This document shows, one piece after another, positions 1 through 10,695 of a stretch of DNA of 64,000 bases. The stretch's first letter is position 1. Every line of letters starts with the position of its first letter. The DNA is from Cellulosimicrobium funkei (lineage in GTDB: Bacteria > Actinomycetota > Actinomycetes > Actinomycetales > Cellulomonadaceae). The notes beneath the pieces were generated by a model. It ran no database searches. It saw nothing but the letters and a program-made list of their open reading frames with translations, and had not been told where the DNA came from. Where the stretch lies: the NCBI RefSeq assembly GCF_001019615.1, contig NZ_JNBQ01000008.1, positions 54,417 to 118,416 on the forward strand. The letters are read 5' to 3'. The position numbers were made by a program, and so were the translations under genes.

Positions 1-91
1 GCGGCCGCTGCACACGGGGGAGCGTCCTCCGCAGGCGTAGCCGCCGCGTCACCACCGCGTGACCTCGGCCCTCGTCTGAGAGACTTCCGGG
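1..91. other. Upstream flank of ftsY
   Basis: No gene can be called in this short piece, which probably follows a gene outside the window. A hexamer GAGACT at 80-85 lies 6 nt before the ftsY GTG and fits the NANNNT form of an actinobacterial -10 element for a leaderless mRNA. There is no convincing Shine-Dalgarno in front of the GTG. Confidence 0.4.
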
Positions 92-1282
92 GTGAACGAC
101 CTCCTCCCGCTCTGGATCGTCCTCGGCGTCGTCCTCCTCGTCGCCCTCGCCACCGTCGGGACCGTGACGGTCCGCCGGCGCGCTCGCCGCGACGTCGTCG
201 AGCCGCCGCCCGCTGCGCCCGCCGCGCCTCCGACGACACCCGACACCGGCACGGCTCCGCCCGGGACCGTGTCGGTCGAGGCCCCGCCCGAGGTCGAGGA
301 GCCGGCGGCAGCCGCGACCGCACCCGCGATCGAGCGACCGGAGCCCGTCGGCGGCCGGCTCGTCCGGCTGCGCGAGCGGCTCGCCCGCTCCGGCTCCCCC
401 CTGGGCGCCCGCCTGCTCTCGGTGCTGTCGCGCGACCACCTCTCGGAGGACGACTGGGACGAGCTCGAGGAGACCCTCCTGCTCGCGGACGTCGGCGCCG
501 GCCCGGCGGGGGAGCTCATCGACGCGCTGCGCACCAAGGTCCGCGTGCTCGGCGTCCGCGACGCCGCGAGCGTGCGGGACCTGCTGCGCACCGAGCTCGT
601 CGCCCTCGTCGACCCGTCGCTCGACCGCTCGCTCGCGACGTCGCCCACCACGGGGGAGGACGGCTCCGCGGTCCCGGCGGTCGTGCTCGTCGTCGGCGTC
701 AACGGCACCGGCAAGACGACCACCGTGGGCAAGCTGGCGCGCGTGCTCGTCGCGGAGGACCGCAGCGTCGTGCTCGGCGCGGCGGACACGTTCCGCGCCG
801 CGGCGGCGGACCAGCTCGAGACGTGGGGCTCGCGCGTGGGCGTGCCGACCGTGCGGTCGGACCGCGACGGCGCCGACCCCGCCGCGGTGGCGTTCGACGC
901 CGTGCGCCGTGGCCGCACCGAGGGCGTGGACGTCGTGCTCGTCGACACCGCCGGGCGGCTCCAGAACAAGCAGGGCCTGATGGACGAGCTGGGCAAGATC
1001 CGGCGCGTCATCACCAAGGAGGCGCCGCTCTCCGAGGTCCTCCTCGTCCTCGACGCGACGACGGGGCAGAACGGCCTCAACCAGGCGCGCGTGTTCGGCG
1101 AGGTCGCCGGCGTGACGGGCATCGTCCTGACGAAGCTCGACGGGACGGCACGAGGGGGCATCGTCGTCGCGGTGCAGCGCGAGCTGGGCGTCCCCGTGAA
1201 GCTCGTCGGGCTGGGGGAGGGTCCCGACGACCTCGCCCCGTTCGACCCGGAGCAGTTCGTCGACGGCCTCCTCGGCGACTGA
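92..1282 (+). CDS. ftsY: Signal recognition particle receptor FtsY
   Basis: This is the SRP receptor GTPase that docks ribosome-SRP complexes at the membrane. Seen in the 396-residue product: one N-terminal membrane segment (about residues 5-28), a Pro/Ala/Glu-rich linker to about residue 90, a helical N domain, then the NG GTPase domain with P-loop GVNGTGKT at 202-209, DTAGR at 285-289, TKLDG at 347-351 and a C-terminal GLGE motif. The N-terminal anchor is usual in Actinobacteria, unlike the peripheral E. coli protein. The GTG start is chosen because it opens the membrane segment and a -10-like GAGACT sits 6 nt upstream, suggesting a leaderless message. The partner GTPase Ffh is encoded 3.9 kb downstream. 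Confidence 0.95.
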   Translation: MNDLLPLWIVLGVVLLVALATVGTVTVRRRARRDVVEPPPAAPAAPPTTPDTGTAPPGTVSVEAPPEVEEPAAAATAPAIERPEPVGGRLVRLRERLARSGSPLGARLLSVLSRDHLSEDDWDELEETLLLADVGAGPAGELIDALRTKVRVLGVRDAASVRDLLRTELVALVDPSLDRSLATSPTTGEDGSAVPAVVLVVGVNGTGKTTTVGKLARVLVAEDRSVVLGAADTFRAAAADQLETWGSRVGVPTVRSDRDGADPAAVAFDAVRRGRTEGVDVVLVDTAGRLQNKQGLMDELGKIRRVITKEAPLSEVLLVLDATTGQNGLNQARVFGEVAGVTGIVLTKLDGTARGGIVVAVQRELGVPVKLVGLGEGPDDLAPFDPEQFVDGLLGD

Positions 1283-1298
1283 CGGGCCGCTCGCCGCG

Positions 1299-1338
1299 GA
1301 TCACGATCGTGTCACGCCGTGATCACGAGCGTGTCGCG
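1299..1338. repeat. Two 18-bp direct repeats, 22-bp period, between ftsY and amtB
   Basis: GATCACGATCGTGTCACG (1299-1316) and GATCACGAGCGTGTCGCG (1321-1338) match at 16 of 18 positions and are offset by 22 bp, about two helical turns. The first copy holds the perfect palindrome CACGATCGTG. The placement, 60 bp upstream of the GlnR-like boxes, suggests a protein-binding site; its protein is unknown. Confidence 0.5.
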
Positions 1339-1401
1339 ATCCGGACGCCGCGCCCCACCCTGACGGGGGTGAAACGGAACGTTTACGTCCGAGCGAGGCT
1401 T

Positions 1402-1439
1402 GTCACACCCGCGTAACACGGTGACACCGCGGGGGAAAC
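1402..1439 (+). promoter_or_regulatory. Probable GlnR operator of amtB-glnK-glnD
   Basis: Four pentamers occur at an exact 11-bp period: GTCAC (1402-1406), GTAAC (1413-1417), ACACC (1424-1428) and GAAAC (1435-1439), each separated by 6 nt. This is the layout of the actinomycete GlnR site gTnAC-n6-GaAAC-n6-GtnAC-n6-GAAAc; the third box is degenerate. The array ends 58 bp before amtB. GlnR activates amtB-glnK-glnD under nitrogen limitation in Streptomyces; transfer of that role to this organism is inference. Confidence 0.65.
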
Positions 1440-1493
1440 CCGCCCGCACCACCGTAGTCCCCGACCGGCCGCCCGGCTGGCGAGGGGAGATGA

Positions 1494-3146
<1,653 letters not shown>

Positions 3147-3162
3147 GGCGACGGACCATCGG

Positions 3163-5025
3163 ATGACCGACCACGCCGACACCCCGACCACGGGCGGGGT
3201 CGCAGGGGGATCGGCGGGGCGCCTCGGGCAGCAGCCGGGCGAGCAGAGCGCGGAGGTCCCGCACCCCGAGGGGGTGCGGGACCTCCGCGCGCGGATGCTC
3301 GACGTCGCGCGGTCCATGAGCGGACCAGGCCGCAGCGGGGTCGCGCGCCGGGCCGCCGTCGTCGACCTCGTGACGTCGTCCCTCCAGGACCTGTGGCGCG
3401 ACGCGACCGACGGCGTCGCGGCCGACGGGATCGCGCTCGCCGCGGTGGGCAGCCTCGGCCGGGGCGACATGGGACCCGCGAGCGACCTCGACCTCGTCCT
3501 CGTCCACGACGGCCGCAGCCACACGGCCGACGACGTCGCACGGGTCGCCGAGCGCCTGTGGTACCCGCTCTGGGACGCCGGGGTCGACCTCGACCACTCG
3601 GTGCGCTCGCTCTCGCAGTGCCGCCAGGTGGCGTCCAAGGACGTCCCCGCCGCCGTGGGCTGGCTCGACGTGCGCGCGGTGGCTGGCGACGCGCTCGTCG
3701 TGCACCGGGCGTCGTCCGCGGTCCTCACCGACTGGCGCTCCGCGTCGCGGCGCCGCCTGCCCGACCTGCTCTCCTCGACGCGCGAGCGTGCCGAGCGGTC
3801 CGGCGAGCTCGCCTACCTCATCGAGCCCGACCTCAAGGAGTCGCGCGGCGGGATCCGGGACGCGGTCGTGCTCTCCGCCTTGGCCGCGACGTGGCTCACG
3901 GACCGTCCGCACGGGTCGGTCGACCGCGCGCACGCGCACCTGCTGGACGTGCGCGACACCCTGCAGGTCGTCACGGGCCGGCACACGAGCCGGCTCCTGC
4001 TGGCCGACCTGGACGAGGTCGCCGCGCTGTCCGGGTTCGACGACCCCGACGAGCTGCTCGCGAGCCTCGCCGCGGCCGGCCGCGAGGTCTCCTACGCGCT
4101 CGACACGACGGTCCGCCGCGCCCGCCAAGCCCTTCAGCGCCCCTCGATCGCCCGCCGTCCCGTCCTCGTCCGCGGCCGCCGGGCGGCACCGCGGCTGCGG
4201 TCCGTCGGCGACGGGCTCGTGGAGCACGACGGCGAGCTCGTCCTCGCGGTGGACGCCCACCCCGCGTCCGACCCGCTCCTGTCGCTGCGCGCTGCCGCCA
4301 CGGCCGCCCGGACGGGCCTCACGCTCTCGCCGGTCTCGGTCGCGAGCCTCGCCCAGTGCCCGCCGCTGCCCGAGCCGTGGCCGCGGGCTGCGCGGGCGGC
4401 GTTCCTCTCGCTGCTGGGCTCGGGCCAGGCCCAGGTCGCCGTGTGGGAGGCGCTCGACCTCGCCGGCGTGGTGACCACGTGGATCCCCGAGTGGGCGGGC
4501 GTGCGGAACCGTCCGCAGCGCGCCGCCGTGCACCGGCACACCGTCGACCGGCACCTCGTGGAGGTGGTGGCGCGCGCGGCCCGGGACCGCAAGGACGTCG
4601 AGCGACCGGAGCTGCTCCTGCTGTCCGCGGTGCTGCACGACATCGGCAAGCGCGCGGGCGCCGTCGACCACTCGGTCGAGGGCGCGCGGCTGGTCCCCGC
4701 GATCCTCGGCCGCATGGGGTTCGAGCCCGACGTCGTGGTCGACGTGGAGCGCCTCGTGCGGCACCACCTGACGCTGTCGCGGCTCGCGGTGAGCGAGGAC
4801 CCGGACGACCCGGCGACGGTCGCCGAGCTCGCCGACGCCGTCGACCACCGGCCGGACCTCCTCCGGGTGCTGCGCGCGCTGACCGAGGCGGACGCGTCGT
4901 CCCTCGGGCCGAGCGCGTGGACCGCGTGGCGGGCGCGGCTCGTCGACGACCTGGTGGGGGAGACGCTGCGCGCGCTGGGCGCTGCGCGGAACGACGTGCC
5001 GAGAGACCCGGACGCCGCCGGGTAG
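3163..5025 (+). CDS. glnD: PII-modifying nucleotidyltransferase GlnD, without C-terminal ACT domains
   Basis: GlnD adds and removes a nucleotidyl group on the PII T-loop tyrosine. Seen in the 620 residues: a nucleotidyltransferase motif GSLGRGD at 96-102 with metal ligands D108 and D110, a central GlnD helical region, and an HD hydrolase domain with H492-D493 in LHDIGK. The protein then stops about 50 residues after the HD domain, whereas E. coli GlnD (890 residues) continues into two ACT domains that sense glutamine. No ACT-like sequence is seen in any frame before ffh, and there is no room for one. It is third in the amtB operon. The proposed start is the first ATG after glnK. Confidence 0.88.
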   Translation: MTDHADTPTTGGVAGGSAGRLGQQPGEQSAEVPHPEGVRDLRARMLDVARSMSGPGRSGVARRAAVVDLVTSSLQDLWRDATDGVAADGIALAAVGSLGRGDMGPASDLDLVLVHDGRSHTADDVARVAERLWYPLWDAGVDLDHSVRSLSQCRQVASKDVPAAVGWLDVRAVAGDALVVHRASSAVLTDWRSASRRRLPDLLSSTRERAERSGELAYLIEPDLKESRGGIRDAVVLSALAATWLTDRPHGSVDRAHAHLLDVRDTLQVVTGRHTSRLLLADLDEVAALSGFDDPDELLASLAAAGREVSYALDTTVRRARQALQRPSIARRPVLVRGRRAAPRLRSVGDGLVEHDGELVLAVDAHPASDPLLSLRAAATAARTGLTLSPVSVASLAQCPPLPEPWPRAARAAFLSLLGSGQAQVAVWEALDLAGVVTTWIPEWAGVRNRPQRAAVHRHTVDRHLVEVVARAARDRKDVERPELLLLSAVLHDIGKRAGAVDHSVEGARLVPAILGRMGFEPDVVVDVERLVRHHLTLSRLAVSEDPDDPATVAELADAVDHRPDLLRVLRALTEADASSLGPSAWTAWRARLVDDLVGETLRALGAARNDVPRDPDAAG

Positions 5026-5028
5026 GCT
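5023..5028 (+). promoter_or_regulatory. Candidate -10 element for ffh
   Basis: TAGGCT overlaps the glnD stop codon, about 108 nt upstream of ffh. The same 12-mer TAGGCTGGTCCC recurs upstream of rimP (34736-34747). No good -35 is seen. Confidence 0.35.
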
Positions 5029-5136
5029 GGTCCCTCGCGGACGGCCCGTCCTCTGCCAGCCCGCGCCCGGCCTCGGGCGACGGCAGGCGGGAGGCCACCG
5101 CGGACGAGACTTCCGACGACTGGTGAGGATGACGCG

Positions 5137-6747
5137 GTGTTCAACACGCTGTCGGACCGACTGACATCGACCTTCAAGAACCTGCGTTCCAAGGGCCGGC
5201 TGTCCGAGGCGGACATCGACGCGACGATCCGGGAGATCCGGCGCGCGCTGCTCGACGCCGACGTGGCGGTCCCCGTCGTGCGCGAGTTCAGCGCGACCGT
5301 GCGCGAGCGGGCGCTCTCGTCCGAGGTCTCGGGCGCGCTCAACCCGGCGCAGCAGGTCGTGAAGATCGTCAACGAGGAGCTCGTCGGCATCCTCGGCGGC
5401 GAGAGCCGCGGGCTGCGGTTCTCGAAGACGCCGCCGACGGTCATCATGCTCGCGGGCCTCCAGGGCGCGGGCAAGACGACGCTGGCCGGGAAGCTCGCGC
5501 TGCACCTGCGCGAGCAGGGGCACACGCCGCTCCTCGTCGCCGCGGACCTCCAGCGGCCGAACGCGGTCACCCAGCTCAGCGTCGTCGCCGAGCGCGCCGG
5601 GGTCCCGGTGTTCGCCCCGCACCCGGGCAACCAGAGCGGGGTCGAGGTCGACGACGTCATCGGCGACCCCGTCGCCGTCGCGCGCGAGGGCGTCGAGACG
5701 GCGCGGCAGCGCCAGCACGACGTCGTCATCGTCGACACCGCGGGCCGCCTCGGCCTCGACGCCGTCCTCATGCAGCAGGCCTCGGACATCCGTGACGCCG
5801 TGCAGCCCGACGAGGTCCTGTTCGTCATCGACGCGATGATCGGCCAGGACGCCGTCGCGACCGCGAAGGCCTTCGAGGAGGGCGTCGACTTCACGGGCGT
5901 CGTGCTCACCAAGCTCGACGGCGACGCGCGCGGCGGCGCCGCGCTCTCCGTCCGCGGGGTCACCGGCCGCCCGATCCTCTTCGCCTCCACGGGCGAGAAG
6001 CTCACCGACTTCGAGGCGTTCCACCCGGACCGCATGGCGTCGCGCATCCTCGACATGGGTGACGTCCTCACGCTCATCGAGCAGGCCGAGAAGGCGTTCG
6101 ACGCCGAGCAGGCCGCGAAGATGGCGGAGAAGGTCGCCACGGGGCAGGACTTCACGCTCGCGGACTTCCTGGTGCAGATGCAGCAGATGAAGAACATGGG
6201 CTCGATGAAGAAGATGCTCGGGATGCTCCCGGGCATGGGCCAGATGCGCGAGGCGCTCGACAACTTCGACGAGCGCGAGGTCGACCGGATCGAGGCGATC
6301 ATCCGCTCGATGACCCCCGCGGAGCGCGACAACCCGAAGATCATCAACGGGTCGCGCCGCGCACGCATCGCGCGTGGCTCCGGCGTGACGACGAGCGACG
6401 TCAACCAGCTCCTGGAGCGGTTCGCGGGCGCGCAGAAGATGATGCGGCAGATGAGCCGGGGCGGCGGGATGCCGGGGATGCCGGGCATGGGCAACCTCCC
6501 GGGCATGGGCGGCAAGAAGGCGCGCGGACGCCAGGCGCCGCAGCGCAAGGTCAAGGGCAAGTCGGGCAACCCGGCGAAGCGCGCCGCGCAGGAGCGCGCG
6601 GCCGCGGCGCGGGCGGCAGGAGAGGCCACGGGTCCGGCGGCACCCGCCGGCTCGGCGTTCGGCGTGGGCCGGACCGCCGAGCCTGCACAGCCGTCGTCGG
6701 ACGACCTGCAGCTCCCGCCCGGGTTCGAGAAGCTGCTCGGCCGCTGA
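5137..6747 (+). CDS. ffh: Signal recognition particle protein Ffh
   Basis: This is the SRP54-type GTPase that binds 4.5S RNA and signal peptides. The product has 536 residues: N domain (about 1-85), G domain with P-loop GLQGAGKTT at 107-115, DTAGRLG from D200 and TKLDGDARGG, then the methionine-rich M domain (about 320-450, with MQQMKNMGSMKKMLGMLPG) and the RNA-binding stretch NGSRRARIARGSG. A basic, low-complexity tail follows, ending in LPPGFEKLLGR. The GTG start gives the normal N-terminus MFNTLSDRLTSTFKNLR. Its receptor FtsY is encoded at the start of the window. Confidence 0.96.
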   Translation: MFNTLSDRLTSTFKNLRSKGRLSEADIDATIREIRRALLDADVAVPVVREFSATVRERALSSEVSGALNPAQQVVKIVNEELVGILGGESRGLRFSKTPPTVIMLAGLQGAGKTTLAGKLALHLREQGHTPLLVAADLQRPNAVTQLSVVAERAGVPVFAPHPGNQSGVEVDDVIGDPVAVAREGVETARQRQHDVVIVDTAGRLGLDAVLMQQASDIRDAVQPDEVLFVIDAMIGQDAVATAKAFEEGVDFTGVVLTKLDGDARGGAALSVRGVTGRPILFASTGEKLTDFEAFHPDRMASRILDMGDVLTLIEQAEKAFDAEQAAKMAEKVATGQDFTLADFLVQMQQMKNMGSMKKMLGMLPGMGQMREALDNFDEREVDRIEAIIRSMTPAERDNPKIINGSRRARIARGSGVTTSDVNQLLERFAGAQKMMRQMSRGGGMPGMPGMGNLPGMGGKKARGRQAPQRKVKGKSGNPAKRAAQERAAAARAAGEATGPAAPAGSAFGVGRTAEPAQPSSDDLQLPPGFEKLLGR

Positions 6748-6775
6748 CCGGGCCGACGCCCTCGCGGCACGCCCC

Positions 6776-6801
6776 GTGCCCCGGGTGCGTCCCCGGGGCG
6801 C
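6776..6801 (+). terminator. Hairpin after ffh
   Basis: A 10-bp stem GTGCCCCGGG / CCCGGGGCGC (one G-U pair) with a 6-nt loop lies just after ffh. There is no U tract; GC-only hairpins of this type often act as terminators in Actinobacteria. A -10-like TAGGTT (6810-6815) for the next gene follows at once. Confidence 0.45.
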
Positions 6802-6809
6802 CCGGGCGC

Positions 6810-6815
6810 TAGGTT
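6810..6815 (+). promoter_or_regulatory. Candidate -10 of the amidohydrolase gene
   Basis: TAGGTT, 80 nt before the amidohydrolase ATG and just behind the ffh hairpin. It fits NANNNT; no clear -35 is seen. Confidence 0.35.
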
Positions 6816-6895
6816 ATGTCCGTGGCACCTGCCCGGTGCCGCCCCGCGCCCGCGAGCCGGGCCGACCGTCCTGACCGTCCTCACCCAGGAGCCGC

Positions 6896-8020
6896 ATGTC
6901 CGCGCTGGAAGGCCCCACGCTGCACGTCCGCGGCCACGTCATCGTCGGCGACGACCGCGAGGTGGGCGACCTGTGGGTCAAGGACGGGCGGATCAGCCTC
7001 ACGCGGCCGTCGGCGCAGGGCACCAACATGGTCGAGCTCGAGGGCTGGGTGCTCCCCGGCCTCGTCGACGTGCACTGCCACGTCGGGCTGGGTGCCCAGG
7101 GCGCGGTCGACGCGGCGACGGCGCAGGAACAGGCCGTCACGGACCGCGACAGCGGCGTCCTCCTCGTGCGCGACGCGGGCTCGCCGCTCGACACGCGGTG
7201 GGTCCACGGGCGGCGCGACCTGCCGCGGCTCGTGCGGGCCGGCCGGCACCTCGCCCGCCCCAAGCGCTACCTGCGCGGCTACGGACTCGAGCTCGACGAC
7301 GTCGCGCAGCTCCCCGAGGCCGTGCGGCGCGAGGCGCGCCAGGGCGACGGCTGGGTGAAGATCGTGGGCGACTGGATCGACCGCGACCTCGGGGCCGAGG
7401 GCGACCTGCGGCCGTTGTGGCCCGACGACGTCCTCGCCGAGGCCGTCGCCGCCGCGCACGCCGAGGCCGCGCGCGTCACCGTGCACGCCTTCTCCGAGGA
7501 GGTGATCCCGTCCCTGCTCGCCGCGGGCGTCGACGGGATCGAGCACGGTACGGGGATCGACCCCGACCTGATGTACGAGATCTCCGAGCGTGGGGTCGCG
7601 GTCACGCCCACCCTGCTGCAGATCGGCCAGTTCGAGGCGATCGCCCGGCAGGCCGACGAGAAGTACCCGGTGTTCGCCGCGCGCATGCGACGGCTCCACG
7701 AGCGACGGCACGAGCAGGCCCGGGCGCTGTACGAGGCGGGCATCCAGATCCTCGTGGGGACGGACGCGGGCGGGACGATCGGGCACGGCCGCCTCGCGGA
7801 CGAGTGCGCCGAGCTCGTCGCCGCCGGTATCCCCGACGCGGCGGTCGTCGCGGCGGCGAGCTGGCAGGGCCGGGAGTACCTCGGCTACACGTCGCTCGTC
7901 GAGGGCGCCTCCGCGGACTTCGTCGTGTACCCGCAGGACCCGCGCCAGGACGTCGGCGTCCTGCGCGCGCCGACGGCGATCGTGCTCCGCGGCGAGATCG
8001 TCGCCCCGCACGCAGGCTGA
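6896..8020 (+). CDS. Amidohydrolase-superfamily metal-dependent hydrolase
   Basis: This is a TIM-barrel hydrolase of the imidazolonepropionase/prolidase-like amidohydrolase group; the substrate is unknown. The product has 374 residues: a small N-terminal beta domain, the metal site HxH in DVHCHVG at about 58-62, a candidate bridging lysine in WVKIVGDW, further ligand histidines in TVHAFSEE (about 195) and IEHGTG (about 216), and the terminal aspartate in GTDAGG (about 289). The C-terminus returns to the beta domain (SADFVVYPQDP). The ATG follows CAGGAG. The gene lies alone between ffh and rpsP, a place where many actinobacteria carry such a gene; it may share a promoter with neither. Confidence 0.85.
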   Translation: MSALEGPTLHVRGHVIVGDDREVGDLWVKDGRISLTRPSAQGTNMVELEGWVLPGLVDVHCHVGLGAQGAVDAATAQEQAVTDRDSGVLLVRDAGSPLDTRWVHGRRDLPRLVRAGRHLARPKRYLRGYGLELDDVAQLPEAVRREARQGDGWVKIVGDWIDRDLGAEGDLRPLWPDDVLAEAVAAAHAEAARVTVHAFSEEVIPSLLAAGVDGIEHGTGIDPDLMYEISERGVAVTPTLLQIGQFEAIARQADEKYPVFAARMRRLHERRHEQARALYEAGIQILVGTDAGGTIGHGRLADECAELVAAGIPDAAVVAAASWQGREYLGYTSLVEGASADFVVYPQDPRQDVGVLRAPTAIVLRGEIVAPHAG

Positions 8021-8035
8021 GGGGCCGCGCGCAGG

Positions 8036-8065
8036 TTGGTCCCGGCCGGTCCGGTCTGGCACAAT
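8036..8065 (+). promoter_or_regulatory. Probable promoter of the rpsP operon
   Basis: TTGGTC (8036-8041) and CACAAT (8060-8065) are separated by 18 nt, a fair match to a housekeeping sigma promoter. The message would have a leader of about 120 nt before rpsP. Confidence 0.5.
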
Positions 8066-8191
8066 GTCCCGGTACTCGGCGTGCCCCGGCCCCTCTCTCC
8101 GGCGCGTGCCGTGTCCTGAACCCCTTCCTCGTCCTGTCCCCACGGGACGGGTCCGGGTTCGCCCGAACCAGAACCAGGAGAGACCACCACT

Positions 8192-8629
8192 GTGGCCGTC
8201 AAGATTCGTCTGAAGCGTCTCGGCAAGATCCGTGCGCCGTACTACCGTGTCGTCGTCGCGGACTCGCGCACCAAGCGTGACGGTCGCGTGATCGAGGAGA
8301 TCGGCAAGTACCACCCGACCGAGGAGCCCTCGTTCATCGAGATCACCTCGGACCGCGCCCAGTACTGGCTCGGCGTCGGCGCGCAGCCGACCGAGCAGGT
8401 GCTCGCGCTCCTCAAGATCACGGGCGACTGGCAGAAGTTCAAGGGCCTGCCCGGGGCCGAGGGCACGCTCAAGGTCAAGGGCGAGAAGGTCGACCCGGCC
8501 GCCGCGATCGAGGCCGCCGCCGCGGACGCGGAGAAGGTCAAGGCCAAGGCTGCCGAGAAGAAGACCGAGGCTCCGGCCGAGGAGCCCGCCGACACGGCCG
8601 ACGAGGCCGCTGCCGACGAGCAGGCCTGA
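8192..8629 (+). CDS. rpsP: 30S ribosomal protein bS16
   Basis: Structural protein of the 30S body. The first 85 residues are the conserved S16 fold ([20 protein letters not shown] at the start, then a [13 protein letters not shown] segment). The remaining 60 residues form an Ala/Glu/Lys-rich tail, so the 145-residue protein is longer than E. coli S16 (82) but in line with actinobacterial versions. The GTG start follows AGGAGAG. The stop overlaps the start of the next gene (TGATG). Confidence 0.96.
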   Translation: MAVKIRLKRLGKIRAPYYRVVVADSRTKRDGRVIEEIGKYHPTEEPSFIEITSDRAQYWLGVGAQPTEQVLALLKITGDWQKFKGLPGAEGTLKVKGEKVDPAAAIEAAAADAEKVKAKAAEKKTEAPAEEPADTADEAAADEQA

Positions 8630-8868
8630 TGATCGCCGAGGCGCTCGAGCACCTCGTGCGCGGCATCGTGGACAACCCGGACGACGTCCGGGTGAACGCG
8701 AAGACGCTGCGTCGCGGTGACCTGCTCGAGGTCCGGGTGCACCCGGACGACCTCGGCCGCGTGATCGGTCGTGGCGGACGCACCGCCCGTGCCCTGCGCA
8801 CGGTGATCGGCGCGCTCGCGACCGACGGGCCGGTCCGCGTCGACGTCGTGGACGTCGACCGCCGCTGA
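8629..8868 (+). CDS. khpA: KH-domain RNA-binding protein
   Basis: A 79-residue single type-II KH domain protein with the RNA-binding GxxG loop as IGRGGRT (about residues 45-51). KhpA family proteins bind RNA, and in Firmicutes act with KhpB in cell-length control; the role here is not established. Its ATG overlaps the rpsP stop codon, so it is translationally coupled to S16, the normal position in Gram-positive bacteria. A strong hairpin follows the gene. Confidence 0.9.
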   Translation: MIAEALEHLVRGIVDNPDDVRVNAKTLRRGDLLEVRVHPDDLGRVIGRGGRTARALRTVIGALATDGPVRVDVVDVDRR

Positions 8869-8903
8869 GGCCCGCACATCGTGCCCCGCGAGGGGCCACG
8901 GGC

Positions 8904-8937
8904 AAGGCCCGGCTCGCCGACCGGCGGGCCGGGCCTT
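8904..8937 (+). terminator. Hairpin between khpA and rimM
   Basis: A near-perfect 16-bp stem (AAGGCCCGGCTCGCCG paired with 8922-8937, one G-U pair) with a tight loop is followed by TTCCTGTT. This is the most classical-looking terminator in the window, although rimM-trmD normally belong to the same operon; it may attenuate. Confidence 0.65.
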
Positions 8938-9008
8938 CCTGTTCCCGCCGCCCGACCAGGTGCCGGACCGGCACCACCCCGACCAGGACCACCGGAGGAG
9001 TGACGACC

Positions 9009-9602
9009 ATGGAGCTGACCGTCGCGCGCGTCGGCAAGGCGCACGGACTGCGTGGCGAGGTCGCGCTCGACCTGCGCACCGACGACCCCGAGGAGCGCCT
9101 CGCCGTGGGCGAGCGCCTGGAGACGCGCCCCGCGACGGCGGGGCCGCTCACGGTCGGGACCGTGCGGGTGCACCAGGGGCGGTGGCTCGTCGGCTTCGAG
9201 GGCGTCCGCGACCGCACCGCCGCGGAGGCCCTGCGCGGCGTCGAGCTCGTGGTCGAGGTCGACGCGTCCGACGAGGAGGACGCGTGGTACCCGCACGAGC
9301 TCGTCGGGCTCCGCGCGGAGGACCCGGACGGCCGGACGCTCGGGCGCATCGACGGACTCGAGCACCTGCCCGCGCACGACGTCCTCGTGCTGCGCGAGAC
9401 CGGGGGCGCGCGCACGCTCGTCCCGTTCGTCCGGCAGATCGTCCCGCTCGTCGACGTGGCCGGAGGCCGGGTCGTGCTCGACCCGCCGGGCGGGCTGCTC
9501 GCGTCGGACGCGGACCGGCTCGAGGTGGCGAGCCCGGACGGCGGCGAGACGTCGCGCTCCGCCGCGAGCGAGCCGGGCGATCCGCGCGACGGCGAGGGCT
9601 GA
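9009..9602 (+). CDS. rimM: Ribosome maturation factor RimM
   Basis: RimM assists assembly of the 30S head and binds uS19. The 197-residue product has the RimM N-terminal domain ([14 protein letters not shown] near the start) and a PRC-barrel C-terminal domain ([13 protein letters not shown], then [12 protein letters not shown]). An acidic tail follows. The ATG at 9009 is chosen because GGAGGAG at 8994-9000 is ideally spaced from it; the in-frame GTG at 9000 overlaps that Shine-Dalgarno. trmD begins 2 nt after the stop. Confidence 0.93.
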   Translation: MELTVARVGKAHGLRGEVALDLRTDDPEERLAVGERLETRPATAGPLTVGTVRVHQGRWLVGFEGVRDRTAAEALRGVELVVEVDASDEEDAWYPHELVGLRAEDPDGRTLGRIDGLEHLPAHDVLVLRETGGARTLVPFVRQIVPLVDVAGGRVVLDPPGGLLASDADRLEVASPDGGETSRSAASEPGDPRDGEG

Positions 9603-9604
9603 CC

Positions 9605-10420
9605 GTGCGCATCGACGTCGTCACGATCTTCCCCGACTACCTCGCCGCGCTGGACCTGTCGCTCGTGGGCAAGGCGCGTACGGCGGGGATCCTCGACCTG
9701 CGCGTCCACGACCTGCGGGACTGGACGACGGACCGGCACCGCACCGTCGACGACACGCCGTTCGGCGGCGGGGCGGGCATGGTCATGCGCCCCGACGTAT
9801 GGGGCCGCGCGATCGACGACGTGGCGGGCCTCTCGGCCGGCACGCCGGACGCGGCGGGCGCCGTGCACCTGGTCGTGCCGACGCCGTCGGGCGAGACCTT
9901 CACGCAGCGCACGGCGGAGGCGCTCGCGACCGAGGAGCACCTCGTCGTCGCCTGCGGGCGCTACGAGGGGATCGACGCGCGCGTCGCCGAGCACTACCGG
10001 TCGGCCGGGATGCGGGTCAGCGAGCTGTCGATCGGGGACTACGTCCTCAACGGGGGAGAGGTCGCCGCGCTCGTCATGGTCGAGGCGGTCGGGAGGCTGC
10101 TGCCGGGCGTCGTCGGCAATCCCGAGTCGCTCGTCGAGGAGTCGCACGGCGCCGCAGGCCTGCTCGAGTACCCCGTGTACACGAAGCCGCCGGCCTGGGA
10201 CGACCTCGAGGTGCCCGACGTGCTGCTCTCGGGCCACCACGCGCGCATCCACCGCTGGCGCCGCGACCAGGCCCTGCGCCGGACCGCCGTGCGGCGGCCG
10301 GACATGGTCCGCGCGCTGGACGTCGACACGCTCGACCGGCACGACCTGGAGGTCCTCGCCGAGGCCGGGTGGTCCGTCGTCGACGGCCGCCTCGACCGCG
10401 CCGGTCACGACGCCTCCTGA
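9605..10420 (+). CDS. trmD: tRNA (guanine-N1-)-methyltransferase TrmD
   Basis: TrmD makes m1G37 in tRNAs, protecting against frameshifts. The 271-residue product has the SPOUT fold: an N-terminal [13 protein letters not shown], the [15 protein letters not shown] segment, the trefoil-knot SAM site ([12 protein letters not shown] and [12 protein letters not shown]) and the C-terminal [16 protein letters not shown] motif. GTG start 2 nt after rimM, so the two are coupled. Confidence 0.96.
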   Translation: MRIDVVTIFPDYLAALDLSLVGKARTAGILDLRVHDLRDWTTDRHRTVDDTPFGGGAGMVMRPDVWGRAIDDVAGLSAGTPDAAGAVHLVVPTPSGETFTQRTAEALATEEHLVVACGRYEGIDARVAEHYRSAGMRVSELSIGDYVLNGGEVAALVMVEAVGRLLPGVVGNPESLVEESHGAAGLLEYPVYTKPPAWDDLEVPDVLLSGHHARIHRWRRDQALRRTAVRRPDMVRALDVDTLDRHDLEVLAEAGWSVVDGRLDRAGHDAS

Positions 10421-10460
10421 CCCTCCGCGGTGCGCGCTGGGGTCGGGCGCCGGGCCCGGC

Positions 10461-10489
10461 TGCCGCCGGTCACCGGCATGTGGCAGAAT
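10461..10489 (+). promoter_or_regulatory. Candidate promoter of rplS
   Basis: CAGAAT (10484-10489) in the context TGGCAGAATGG, with a weak TGCCGC 17 nt upstream. It would give a leader of about 200 nt before rplS. The region 10421-10695 otherwise holds no gene. Confidence 0.45.
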
Positions 10490-10695
10490 GGTCGACCGGT
10501 GTGTGCCGCCCCGGAACCTCTGCCACAGGGGAGCCCGCGCCCGGATCCTCGGGCGGACTGGCACGACGGGTCGACGACCGCGAGGTGGTCGACCGTCCGC
10601 GCGCAGCACGGCACACCCCACCGACAGACGACGACGGCCCGGCGCGCCCGGGCCACGAGCACGCGTCCGACCTGTGGCGGACGAGGAGAAGCACC

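Noticed and set aside
1..8. NotI-type GCGGCCGC at the window edge
   Set aside because: Such octamers are common at this GC content and carry no functional meaning here.
6816..7358. A plus-strand frame starting at the ATG right after TAGGTT
   Set aside because: It is out of frame with the amidohydrolase and encodes Arg/Ser-rich sequence; the true start is the ATG at 6896.
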